A stretch of DNA of 64,000 bases from Methanolobus tindarius DSM 2278. Lineage in GTDB: Archaea > Halobacteriota > Methanosarcinia > Methanosarcinales > Methanosarcinaceae. Positions 55,547-64,000 of the stretch are shown piece by piece (position 1 is the first letter of the stretch; every line of letters begins with the position of its first letter). The DNA is taken from assembly GCF_000504205.1 (NCBI RefSeq), contig NZ_AZAJ01000001.1:1958879-2022878 (forward strand), given 5' to 3'. The translations under genes were made by a program, and so were the position numbers. The notes under the pieces were generated by a model. That model saw nothing but the letters and a program-made list of their open reading frames with translations, was not told the origin of the DNA and did not search any database.

Positions 55547-57680
55547 TCTTATTTTCTTCTAATTTTGGTGCATCTTCATGCATCACATGTTCTTCGCTGG
55601 CAAGTACGAACTTGCTGACCATTTCCTGCATTGCAACTGCCATGCCTGCAAGCTCCTGTGAGCTTTGTGCCAGTTCGTGCATGGAAGCGTTCTGCTGTTC
55701 CACGGATGCAGAAGTCTGCTCGGTTCCTGCTGCTGTTTCCTGGGATATGGATGTAACATCCTCGATAGAAGCAGTTATTTCCTCAATGCTGGCAGACTGC
55801 TCCTGTGCTGCAGCAGCGATATTCTGGACCATTTCTGAAACTTTGATTGAACCTTCAACAATGTCTCTCATGGCTTTGACAGTTTCATCAAGTGCAGCCA
55901 CACCTTCATGGACAGTGCTGTTTCCTTTCTCAACTGAATCAACCACAACATTTGTCTCAACCTGAATCTCATTAATAAGATCAGATATCTGGCTTGCTGC
56001 ATTTCCTGATTCTTCTGCAAGCTTGCGAACCTCATCAGCTACAACAGCAAAACCTTTTCCATGTTCTCCTGCCCTTGCGGCCTCAATAGCAGCATTAAGA
56101 GCAAGCAGGTTTGTCTGGTCTGCAATATTGGTAATAAGACTGACAATCTCACCAATCATCTTGGATTTTGATTCAAGTCCCTTTATGGCATCGACTGATT
56201 CCATAGAACTCTTCTGGATTTCTTCCATCTGTCTCATAAGTTCTTCAGACCTGTCCCCTACATCCTTTGTCTTTTCACTGGATTCACTTGCAATCTCAGC
56301 AGATATCTGTGCATTCGTAGCAATATCCTGGACATTCTGGGACATATCATTCATTGCACGGGAAATATCATCAGTTTTAGCAGACTGTTCATTTGCTCCT
56401 GTTGCAATGTCTGTTATTGTCTTTGAAACGTCTTCTGATGTAGCAGTAACTTCCTCAATTGCAGCAGACATCTGTTCTGATGTACTTGCAATGACATTTG
56501 AATTCTTGCTTATATCAGAAATAATATTATTCATTGTGTGCATGATCTCATTGAGCCCTCTTGGTATTGCTTCAAAGTCAATGCCCACATTAGTCTCTGC
56601 TTTTCCGTTAATCTTTCCTTCAAGTGCATCATTTGATATCTTTTCGAAATCATCAACGATGTTCTCTATAGGTTTTGTGATTGAACGTGCGATAAGATAA
56701 GCAATTCCTGCCATTGCAATAATAGCAATAATTGAAATTATTATTAATTGATTCCTGAGTTCCATTGCACCTGCAAACATCTCATCCTGTGGTACAGTCA
56801 GTACAAAAGCGAAGTCAGCAGTTTCAATAGGACTGTATATCATAGCAACATCTTTTCCGGTTGTAGGGTCAACAACCTCAATATGTCCGCTAATTCCATT
56901 TTCAATATCATCTGCCATTTTGTCGATTTCAGGATTATTAAGGTCTGCAAGTGTCTTTGTGCCTATCCATTCCTTTTCAGTTGGATGTGACATAAAAAGA
57001 CCTGTGTTACTGACCATGAATGCATAGCCTGTATCAAAGATACTAACCTTTGAAACCTCATCATCTACATAGTCTAGAGATACGTCCGCACCGGCAATTC
57101 CCACAAAGTCCCCGTCCCTGATTATCGGGGAAATGTAACTTATCATCATAATTCCGTCATACATAAAAGGCTCAAGTATGACGTCCTGCTTCAGGGTTTT
57201 AGGAAGCTGGTAATAATCATCTGTTTCATAACCAGCAAGTGGGTCTAAAGCAACAGAACCACCGCTTCTACTCCAGTATGGAATAAATCTTCCGGTGGTG
57301 TCATGTCCCTGGTTATTTACATATTCTGAATCTTTTCCATCAAATTCGTTTGGTTCGTAAGCAACATACGTTCCAAGAAGTCCCTGATTTTCTTCGAGCA
57401 GATTTTTAAGAACTGAATTTATTTCCTCTCTGTTTCCGCTGTCATAGTTTTCCATGGTGGTAGCCATGGTCTGAGCAAGCATCTGATTAGACCGCATATC
57501 ACTGTCATATTGGTATGCATAGCTTTCTGCAACACTTTCAGATTCAGCATAAGCCATTGTCATTTCTTGTTCTGTAACTTTATCCACTATAACATATGTG
57601 CTTACAGCCATTAGAATAGTGACACTCGCAACAATGTATAAAAGTAATTTAGTTTTAATATTCATTTTTTCGAAGTTCAT
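55536..57680 (-). CDS. Methyl-accepting chemotaxis protein with dCACHE-type sensor
   Basis: A 714-residue transmembrane chemoreceptor. TM1 about 9-30, an extracytoplasmic dCACHE-like sensor about 35-305 ([50 protein letters not shown]), TM2 about 308-330, HAMP about 332-395, then a long coiled-coil signalling domain with the trimer tip [38 protein letters not shown]. Methylatable Glu/Gln sites are evident. It faces another chemoreceptor across a 555-base gap. Confidence 0.95.
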   Translation of the reverse strand: MNFEKMNIKTKLLLYIVASVTILMAVSTYVIVDKVTEQEMTMAYAESESVAESYAYQYDSDMRSNQMLAQTMATTMENYDSGNREEINSVLKNLLEENQGLLGTYVAYEPNEFDGKDSEYVNNQGHDTTGRFIPYWSRSGGSVALDPLAGYETDDYYQLPKTLKQDVILEPFMYDGIMMISYISPIIRDGDFVGIAGADVSLDYVDDEVSKVSIFDTGYAFMVSNTGLFMSHPTEKEWIGTKTLADLNNPEIDKMADDIENGISGHIEVVDPTTGKDVAMIYSPIETADFAFVLTVPQDEMFAGAMELRNQLIIISIIAIIAMAGIAYLIARSITKPIENIVDDFEKISNDALEGKINGKAETNVGIDFEAIPRGLNEIMHTMNNIISDISKNSNVIASTSEQMSAAIEEVTATSEDVSKTITDIATGANEQSAKTDDISRAMNDMSQNVQDIATNAQISAEIASESSEKTKDVGDRSEELMRQMEEIQKSSMESVDAIKGLESKSKMIGEIVSLITNIADQTNLLALNAAIEAARAGEHGKGFAVVADEVRKLAEESGNAASQISDLINEIQVETNVVVDSVEKGNSTVHEGVAALDETVKAMRDIVEGSIKVSEMVQNIAAAAQEQSASIEEITASIEDVTSISQETAAGTEQTSASVEQQNASMHELAQSSQELAGMAVAMQEMVSKFVLASEEHVMHEDAPKLEENKKGL

Positions 57681-58235
57681 GGTTATCTCTCAAGTACATG
57701 ATATATAGTAAAGTGCAACACCATCACACAAAATATAAATAGCGAATTTTAAATATATATTTTGCGCTATATTTACAATATTATAAATTATGCTGGGCGG
57801 TATATTTTTATATATCTTATTGAGCGATGACATGCGATAAATATATATATGAAAATATTTCAAAATATTTGAAATAGAATTATTTAATTGACTTGTTCTT
57901 CAGGTCCTATTTTTTAAGTGCATCCGTTTTTAATATTAACAAAAGTTGTAGTAATGATTGTACATTTTAGCTACTTGTTGTGTGTAAGTATAAATAATAA
58001 TTATAACTTTTTGCATTTTGATTTTTATAAATTGTTTTTATGTTAAAGTGTGTATGTAAAAAGTATAATGAAAATATATTTATATATTTTAAATTATGTA
58101 TATAAGTTGTATATTATGATGTGATATTTGCTCATAATTTGAACATAAAATATGGTTAATAAACAAGTGAAAAAGTTCCTTCATATGCAGGCGATTTCAC
58201 TTTAAGCACTAAAATATATAAGGGAGTTCCAATGC
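57681..58235. other. 555-base AT-rich divergent promoter region of two chemoreceptors
   Basis: Very AT-rich, with two AAATATTT palindromes ten bases apart (57853-57873) and several TATA-like runs. It must hold both chemoreceptor promoters. I find no supported gene or RNA. Confidence 0.45.
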
Positions 58236-60287
58236 ATGCTGGATGATTTTAAAACAAAATTGGAAGAAATGAAACTTAAACATATCCTTGCAGGTTCCTT
58301 CGCAATCTTGCTATTGCTTACTGTTTTTGTTGGTTACAGTGGTTATAGTGGAATGCAGAATGTTGATGACAGGGTTGTCAAAGCAGATGACATGAACCGT
58401 CTGGTCAAATACATGAAAGACGCTCGTTTTTCAGAAGCAACATATCAGTTGACTTTTGATCCGGAGTATGCCGATGAAGTAGATCAGCACGTTGATGAAA
58501 TGGTGACACAGACCGAATCATCTAAGGAACTATTTACTGACTCTGTAAACGATCAGCAAATGGATGATGTGAAAGCGGCTGCTTTGAGCTATCAGGCAGC
58601 ATTTGACAACTATGTAGAACTTGAGGAGCGGAAAGAAGAAGCAGAAAAGGCCCTTGTTGCGCAGGGACTTGTACTTGAAGCCTTAATGAATGATCTGATA
58701 GTCAGTCAGGACGAGGATTATGTCCAGGCACTTGAGCAGAATTCAGGAACTGCAGTTCTTGAAGAGGAGTTTGAAAATATAGAACTTATTAATAAAATGA
58801 TTCAATTGAATCTTGAGTCCCGTGGCGAAAGACTGCGTTTCATGTTACATGTTGATCAGCAGTATTCAGATAATGTCAATGACAATATGAACGAGATAAT
58901 AGCTATCGGTAATACTCTTGATTCAAGCTTCCAGAATCAGGAAGACAAGGAAGCTGTAGAGGCAATAATTGCAGCAACAACAGCCTATAAAGCTGATTTT
59001 AATGCTTATGTATCATTTGCGGAACAGCAGGTAGAAGCAAGTGAAACAATGCATGAAGCAGCACTTGAAGTAGAGTCCATAACAGAGGAAGCCCGTGCAG
59101 ATCAGAAATCAAAGATGGAAGAAGAAATGAGAAATTCCACCTTGATGATGGTTGTGTCTATCCTTGTTGCTCTGGTTCTTGGCATCATCATGGCTTCTGT
59201 CCTCATTAAGATGATTACAAAATCAGTTAGTGTGGTGATTGATGCAGCTAACAGGGTTGCAGATGGAGATCTTACTCTTGAACTTGCAGATGCGGCTGAC
59301 AACGAGCTGGGACAGCTTTCAAACGCCATAAAGAAAATGGTTGGAAACCTGACAAGTCTTATAGGCGATGTCCAGATGGGTGCTTCAAAAGTAGCTTCTA
59401 CAGCAGAAGAAATTTCAGCATCATCAGAAGAAATGACTGCAACTTCAACCCAGATATCTGAAACCGTAAGTGAGATATCAAACGGAGCACAGATCCAGTC
59501 TTCAAAGGCAATGGATGTTTCAACTGCAATGAACGATATGTCAATAAGCGTTCAGGAAATTGCAGCAAATGCCCAGAATGCAGCTCAGAATGCAGGCATG
59601 GCAAGTGAAACAATCCGCGAAATAGGTAACGAATCTGAAAAACTCCTGGCACAGATGGATGAGATCCAGACTGCTGTATCAGCTTCTGCAAATGTTATTC
59701 GCAATCTTGACGGCAAGTCAAAACAGATTGGAGAAATCGTTAACCTGATTACTTCTATTGCTGACCAGACAAACCTCCTTGCGCTCAATGCAGCAATTGA
59801 AGCAGCACGTGCAGGTGAGCATGGAAAAGGCTTTGCCGTTGTAGCTGATGAGGTTAGAAAACTTGCAGAAGACTCAAGCAGTGCTGCACAGGAGATTGCA
59901 GTTCTCATAAATGAGATACAGGATGGAAGTCATGAGGCTGTAGATGCAATGGATAAGGGTACGGACAAGGTATCTGTTGGTGCACAGGCTCTGAAGGATA
60001 CTGTAGAAGCTGTAAGGTCAATTGTTGCAGGCAGTGAAGAAATTGCCAGAATGGCACAGGAAATCGCAGCCGCTGCTGAAGAACAGGCAGCCAGCATTGA
60101 GGAAGTAACAGCATCTGTAGAAGAGGTATCTTCAGTTTCAGAGCAGTCAGCAGCCGGTACCGAGCAGGCATCGGCACCCGTGCAGGAACAAACAGCTTCC
60201 ATGCAGGAACTATCAGCATCGGCACAGCAACTTGCAGAACTGGCACAGATTCTGAGCCAGGGTGCAGCAAAATTCAGGCTTAGTTAA
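58236..60287 (+). CDS. Methyl-accepting chemotaxis protein with helical-bundle sensor
   Basis: A 683-residue chemoreceptor. TM1 about 16-34 ([21 protein letters not shown]), an extracytoplasmic all-helical region about 35-300 (four-helix or HBM-like, acidic), TM2 about 303-325 ([21 protein letters not shown]), HAMP about 326-380, then the signalling domain with [38 protein letters not shown]. The start is ATG 58236 with GGGAG eight bases upstream; an ATG four bases earlier is out of frame. Confidence 0.95.
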   Translation: MLDDFKTKLEEMKLKHILAGSFAILLLLTVFVGYSGYSGMQNVDDRVVKADDMNRLVKYMKDARFSEATYQLTFDPEYADEVDQHVDEMVTQTESSKELFTDSVNDQQMDDVKAAALSYQAAFDNYVELEERKEEAEKALVAQGLVLEALMNDLIVSQDEDYVQALEQNSGTAVLEEEFENIELINKMIQLNLESRGERLRFMLHVDQQYSDNVNDNMNEIIAIGNTLDSSFQNQEDKEAVEAIIAATTAYKADFNAYVSFAEQQVEASETMHEAALEVESITEEARADQKSKMEEEMRNSTLMMVVSILVALVLGIIMASVLIKMITKSVSVVIDAANRVADGDLTLELADAADNELGQLSNAIKKMVGNLTSLIGDVQMGASKVASTAEEISASSEEMTATSTQISETVSEISNGAQIQSSKAMDVSTAMNDMSISVQEIAANAQNAAQNAGMASETIREIGNESEKLLAQMDEIQTAVSASANVIRNLDGKSKQIGEIVNLITSIADQTNLLALNAAIEAARAGEHGKGFAVVADEVRKLAEDSSSAAQEIAVLINEIQDGSHEAVDAMDKGTDKVSVGAQALKDTVEAVRSIVAGSEEIARMAQEIAAAAEEQAASIEEVTASVEEVSSVSEQSAAGTEQASAPVQEQTASMQELSASAQQLAELAQILSQGAAKFRLS

Positions 60288-60315
60288 GTCTGAAATAAAA
60301 CAAAAATGATGTTCA

Positions 60316-60352
60316 AATGCAGCATTATTTGCCATGCTGCATTTTCTTTTTT
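60316..60352 (+). terminator. Strong stem-loop plus T-tract after the plus-strand chemoreceptor
   Basis: AATGCAGCAT (60316-60325) pairs perfectly with ATGCTGCATT (60334-60343) around an 8-base loop, followed by TTCTTTTTT. Confidence 0.7.
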
Positions 60353-60390
60353 AATTTGAAAAAATTAACGTGTTTTAAAATTAGCATCTT

Positions 60391-63375
60391 TTATTTCCTG
60401 ATGTCCTTAATATGTGAGATCAATTTATCCTTATTGAATTCACCTTTCTGGATTACGCCTGATATATCTTTGTTAAGTATTTCCAGATCTTCTTTCTCAA
60501 GGTATTTTGCCGTACAGACAATGATAGGTATATCACTACTCTCTTCCTTACTCTTCAAAGCCCTTATTACATCAAAGCCAGTGACTTCAGGCATCATCAG
60601 GTCTAATAATATTGCATCAGGATGTTCCTTTAGTGCAATGTCTATAGCTTCCTGCCCTCCAAATGCAGGAGTAACTTTAAAGTTTTTATCCTTTAACATC
60701 TCTTCTATCATTTCCACAGCAACTTTCTCATCATCCACAACAAGTAGGTGGAATGGTCCATGACTCCTGTCTTTTTGTATCCTTTCAAGTGTAGCAATGA
60801 GTGTTTTCTTCTGGACAGGTTTTATAAAATGTTCCTCAGCTCCAAGTGCTGTTCCGATTTTTCTTTCATCAAGCATGGTGGTTATAATGACAGGTATATC
60901 CTTCGTTTTATCATTTTTCTTTAGTTTATTCAGGACTTCCCATCCATCCATACCAGGCATCATTATATCAAGAGTGATAACTACAGGCTGTGTTTTCTCC
61001 GCAATCTCAAGTGCTTCCTGACCTCTGGATATGGAAATTACCCTATATCCTGAATGTTTCAATGTTTCTTCAAGCAGTTCTCTGGAAGCATCATCATCTT
61101 CGACAACCAGTATAAGTTCCTCATCTCCTGTACTGTTCTCTGGCTCCACGTGTACGGAAACTGCTGATGAGTCATCAGTTTCCAGATTCACAGTCTGTTT
61201 CCCATAAGTACTGTTTTTCTTCTCTTTTTCTCTTGGATCTTCTTTGATTGTAAGTTCAAAAGTAAATTTAGTACCCCTTCCGGGTTCACTCTCAACTTCA
61301 AGAGTTCCATTGTGAAGCTCGACAAATTTCTTAACAAGGGTAAGTCCAAGTCCGCTTCCCTCGTATTGCCTGTTAGCAGCTGAATCCAGTTGGGTAAAAG
61401 GAGTGAACAGCTTCTTCATATCTTCCTCTGATATTCCAATTCCGGAATCCTGCACAGAGAACCTTATCCTGTCCCCTGAATTTTCTACATTTACATCTAT
61501 TGTTCCACCCTCCGGTGTGAACTTGACGGCATTGCTCAGTAGGTTGTATAGTATCTGCTTGATTTTAGTCTTGTCAGCAAAGACCTTCCCGACATCATCC
61601 TCTCTGACATAGCTGATTTTAATGTTCTTTTTATTTGCAAGACTTGCCATAAGCTGCTTAACTTCCAGAAGTACTTCTTCCACAGGAAATCCTTCAGGAT
61701 GCAGCTCCATTTTTCCTGCTTCTATCTTAGAAAGATCAAGTACATTGTTAATTAGGGATAGCAAATGTTTTCCACTTGTGGATATATTTGAGATGTATCT
61801 TTTCTGGTTATCTTTCAGTTCTCCTGCGTTTCCTTCCAGAATAAGATCTGAGAAACCGATTATAGAATTAAGCGGTGTCCTGAGTTCATGGCTCATGGTT
61901 GCAAGGAAATCACTCTTTGCCCGGTTTGCTGATTCTGCAATAATCTTTGCCTTTACAAGTTCCTTCTCAACTTCTTTTATTTTGCTAAGGTCAACAAAAC
62001 TTTCTATCAGGTACTCCTTGCCAGATAAGTTTACAGAAGCCACCGATTTTAAAATAGGGATTTTTGTTCCTTCCTTGTCTATAAGAACTCTTTCTGAACG
62101 ATTTACTGTCTCCCCCAGGTCGCTGATTGGACAGTTTCCTTTTTCAGCAGGGCAGACAAATTCATGGCATATTTTGCCGACAATCTGGGCCCTGGGGAGC
62201 CCTATCATTTCTTCAGCAACCGGGTTCACATCAGTTATCAGGTGTGTTTCTCCATCAATAAGAATTACTCCACTGAGAATGTTCTCAATTATCGATTTCA
62301 TCTTATTCTGGGTCTTTACTTCCTCCTCATGTATCTTGTTCTCTTTTTCTTCGAGAGTATTCAGTACATCGTTGATGTTTTCGGAAAGATCAGTAAGTTC
62401 GTCATTTCCATCTGTTTTCACTCGTGAGCCAAGTGATCCACTTTTTGTGATATCAATAAGGTTCTTTCTGAGATCCGATATGCGTGCAAGTATGTATTTT
62501 TCCATGGAAAACATGACAATAATGCCATAGATTATTCCCAGCAGCATAATGGCAGAGATCATGTAAATCATTGCAATCTCTCCCTGCTGGTGAATTTCCC
62601 TTGTCATTTCCACTTCCAGTATGAGCGCAGGGTTTCCATTTATGTCGTAAAGAATTTTTGAGGCAATGATTGATTCCTTATTGAGGACTTCTATCCCGAT
62701 TCCATCATTTTCCAGGAGTTCAGATTCCATTGCTGCAGTTTTTTCTGTTCCTATATTATTAACTGCAAGTTTCAGCTTGGTTAATTCTTCTACTCCTTCG
62801 ATAAAATTCTGGTCCACATAATTTACAACAATGAGGGTTCCTGTTATCTCGTCATTCGTGCTTTCCGTAATTGGATTGGAAGCCAGGAGCAATATATCTC
62901 CATCGGGTGTTTGGAGAATTCCGCTTGCCTCAATTGGGTTTTCTGGAGCTGATAGTAGCTTGCTTTGAATGTTCAGGTAGGAAAGTAGTGATTCCGGTAT
63001 CTGTATCTTTTCATTAGTTTCAGGGTCTGCACCGGTTGCGTAGTATAATTGTCCATTGATGTCATAAAATAACATCATATCTACTTGCAGGTTTATGAGT
63101 GACTCCGGTTCTAGGTTATTTGTTATGTATTCATCATCCCCCTCCAGAAAATAATATGTATCATCCCAGTAACCCCAATCAGCAGCAGTTATTTCCATCT
63201 TATTCAATTTTGATTCGATGGCAGAATCCGCACGTTCCAGATTTTTGGTTATTTCTTTTTGTTCCAGATTGTGGAAACTATTATCCAGAATTTGCCCGGT
63301 AACAACTGCAAAAAGCATTAACATTAATATGAATGTCATCCCCAGGATTGACAGCACCCTATTCCTTATTTTCAT
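60391..63375 (-). CDS. CHASE4-HAMP-PAS hybrid histidine kinase with two receiver domains
   Basis: A 994-residue membrane sensor. TM1 about 9-27, CHASE4 extracytoplasmic domain about 50-215 (WGYWDDTYYFLEGDDEYI, ASNPITESTNDEITGTLIVV), TM2 about 270-290, HAMP about 292-345, PAS about 360-470 (ILSGVILIDGETHLITDVNPVAEEMIG). HisKA has TMSHELRTPLNS and HATPase has NLLSNAVKF, QDSGIGIS and GSGLGLTLVKK. Two REC domains close it, with phospho-Asp in VITLDIMMPG and LLDLMMPEV. It lies next to two chemoreceptors but separate from any response regulator. Confidence 0.95.
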   Translation of the reverse strand: MKIRNRVLSILGMTFILMLMLFAVVTGQILDNSFHNLEQKEITKNLERADSAIESKLNKMEITAADWGYWDDTYYFLEGDDEYITNNLEPESLINLQVDMMLFYDINGQLYYATGADPETNEKIQIPESLLSYLNIQSKLLSAPENPIEASGILQTPDGDILLLASNPITESTNDEITGTLIVVNYVDQNFIEGVEELTKLKLAVNNIGTEKTAAMESELLENDGIGIEVLNKESIIASKILYDINGNPALILEVEMTREIHQQGEIAMIYMISAIMLLGIIYGIIVMFSMEKYILARISDLRKNLIDITKSGSLGSRVKTDGNDELTDLSENINDVLNTLEEKENKIHEEEVKTQNKMKSIIENILSGVILIDGETHLITDVNPVAEEMIGLPRAQIVGKICHEFVCPAEKGNCPISDLGETVNRSERVLIDKEGTKIPILKSVASVNLSGKEYLIESFVDLSKIKEVEKELVKAKIIAESANRAKSDFLATMSHELRTPLNSIIGFSDLILEGNAGELKDNQKRYISNISTSGKHLLSLINNVLDLSKIEAGKMELHPEGFPVEEVLLEVKQLMASLANKKNIKISYVREDDVGKVFADKTKIKQILYNLLSNAVKFTPEGGTIDVNVENSGDRIRFSVQDSGIGISEEDMKKLFTPFTQLDSAANRQYEGSGLGLTLVKKFVELHNGTLEVESEPGRGTKFTFELTIKEDPREKEKKNSTYGKQTVNLETDDSSAVSVHVEPENSTGDEELILVVEDDDASRELLEETLKHSGYRVISISRGQEALEIAEKTQPVVITLDIMMPGMDGWEVLNKLKKNDKTKDIPVIITTMLDERKIGTALGAEEHFIKPVQKKTLIATLERIQKDRSHGPFHLLVVDDEKVAVEMIEEMLKDKNFKVTPAFGGQEAIDIALKEHPDAILLDLMMPEVTGFDVIRALKSKEESSDIPIIVCTAKYLEKEDLEILNKDISGVIQKGEFNKDKLISHIKDIRK

Positions 63376-63650
63376 CTGATTCCCCGAAAAGTGTAATAAT
63401 TTATTTTCTTCAACGCATATTAGTCATGCTTCAGTAACTTGTAGCTGTAATTCTATGCCGGATAATATGGCAGAATTTATATAATAATATGAAAAATCTA
63501 CATTATATTTAAAAATATTTGTTCGTTATCTGTGAACATATATCGTATATGATATCACATGAACTGATTACTACCAAAAATACTTTAAACTCATTCTGCC
63601 CATTTATATATGGGATAATCCGGTTGATCGGATATTTATGAGGTAATTCT
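63376..63650. other. Divergent promoter region, hybrid kinase and HARP gene
   Basis: 275 AT-rich bases between divergent starts. No other gene seen. Confidence 0.45.
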
Positions 63651-64000
63651 ATGCTAAGACAGCGTTTTGTTCTTGATACTACTGCATTGACCGATCTTCA
63701 GGTAAGAGAAAAGCTGGAGCAGGATGGTATGTGTGATGGCATACGTGAAGTTCTTGATTTAATCGCCAGCTCCAGATTAAATCTCGGTATAAGTTGCTAT
63801 GTGCCTTTTCCATCAGTCTATAAAGAGTTACAGGAATTCGCCCATAACAACGGCTGTGACAGCGATGTGATAGCAAAGATCGACACATGGCTTGTAAAAA
63901 AAGCTCCTGACAGGTATAACGTGCAGATTCCCTCAAAGGTTTTCCATGAATATGTGTCACACATGCGGGAAAGAATCAATAAAGGAATGGTGATTGCCGA
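63651..64000 (+). CDS. HARP-type protein-only RNase P / RNA ligase partner, cut by window end
   Basis: The first 116 codons of a PIN-domain protein: [47 protein letters not shown] (segments) with the PIN Asp near residue 9 (LDTTAL) and [15 protein letters not shown]. This pattern is the UPF0278/HARP family (homologs of Aquifex RNase P), which in archaea coexists with RNA-based RNase P and is often adjacent to an RNA ligase. GAGGT precedes the ATG. The remainder lies outside the window. Confidence 0.85.
   Translation, partial: MLRQRFVLDTTALTDLQVREKLEQDGMCDGIREVLDLIASSRLNLGISCYVPFPSVYKELQEFAHNNGCDSDVIAKIDTWLVKKAPDRYNVQIPSKVFHEYVSHMRERINKGMVIA

Noticed and set aside
61622-62530. 302-codon plus-strand frame
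   Set aside because: Antisense shadow of the CHASE4 hybrid kinase with Ser/Phe-rich composition.

Overview
The window reads as a chromosomal segment of a methanogenic archaeon of the Methanosarcinales, most likely Methanosarcinaceae (Methanolobus or a relative; the genus is inference). Support comes from a GGGP synthase for ether lipids, ribosomal protein L40e, the archaeal GatCAB amidotransferase, NrpR with GlnK/AmtB, methanogenesis marker protein 14, MfnB of methanofuran synthesis, an AtwA-type (MCR component A2) double ABC protein, a Cdc48-type ATPase, a stand-alone Fae, and large PAS/PocR/CHASE4 histidine kinases. Ribosome binding sites are GGTG/GGAG-like, and several genes look leaderless. 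No rRNA, canonical tRNA or CRISPR array was seen.

Layout. 1-2.7 kb: a partial unknown gene and a REC-PAS histidine kinase. 2.8-6.1 kb: nitrogen control (amtB-glnK, nrpR). 6.2-13.4 kb: UbiB-like kinase, small unknown proteins, AtwA-like ABC protein, GGGP synthase, L40e, a duplicated winged-helix protein and a Cys-rich protein. 13.5-16.7 kb: gatC-gatA-gatB. 16.9-29 kb is accessory: methyltransferases and a decayed methyltransferase copy, a transglutaminase-like protein, a PARIS-like AAA ATPase/DUF4435 defence pair, a TetR remnant, nitroreductase, fae/hxlR, two paralogous small membrane proteins, an IS5-type insertion sequence with a frameshift site, and a secreted beta-propeller protein. 29-31.3 kb: a divergent pair resembling the two halves of F420-dependent sulfite reductase. 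31.3-39 kb: a PocR-PAS kinase, a radical SAM protein, a GNAT acetyltransferase and a copZ-copA copper export operon. 39-46 kb: Mrr-PH protein, thioredoxin-mmp14 operon, an overlooked 32-residue basic protein, PolX, DUF166, a zinc ribbon and thymidylate kinase. 46-50 kb: RelBE-type toxin-antitoxin, a HisA-like gene divergent from mfnB, and a two-gene winged-helix/PD-(D/E)XK cassette. 50-52.5 kb: cdc48. 52.5-55.4 kb: a two-gene cassette of a nucleoid-associated-like protein and a three-TM membrane protein. 55.5-63.4 kb: two chemoreceptors and a CHASE4 hybrid kinase. The window ends inside a HARP-type RNase P gene.

Links between genes: AmtB, GlnK and NrpR form the nitrogen-sensing circuit. CopZ hands copper to CopA. 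Fae and the divergent HxlR-family regulator suggest formaldehyde-responsive control. The FrhB-like and Dsr-like proteins may form a two-subunit F420-linked sulfite (or related) reductase. Three compact cassettes (19.6-21.9, 48.5-49.9 and 52.5-55.4 kb) look like defence or conflict modules; only the first resembles a described system. Many genes end in a stem-loop plus a T-tract, and in three cases the stem-loop includes the stop codon.
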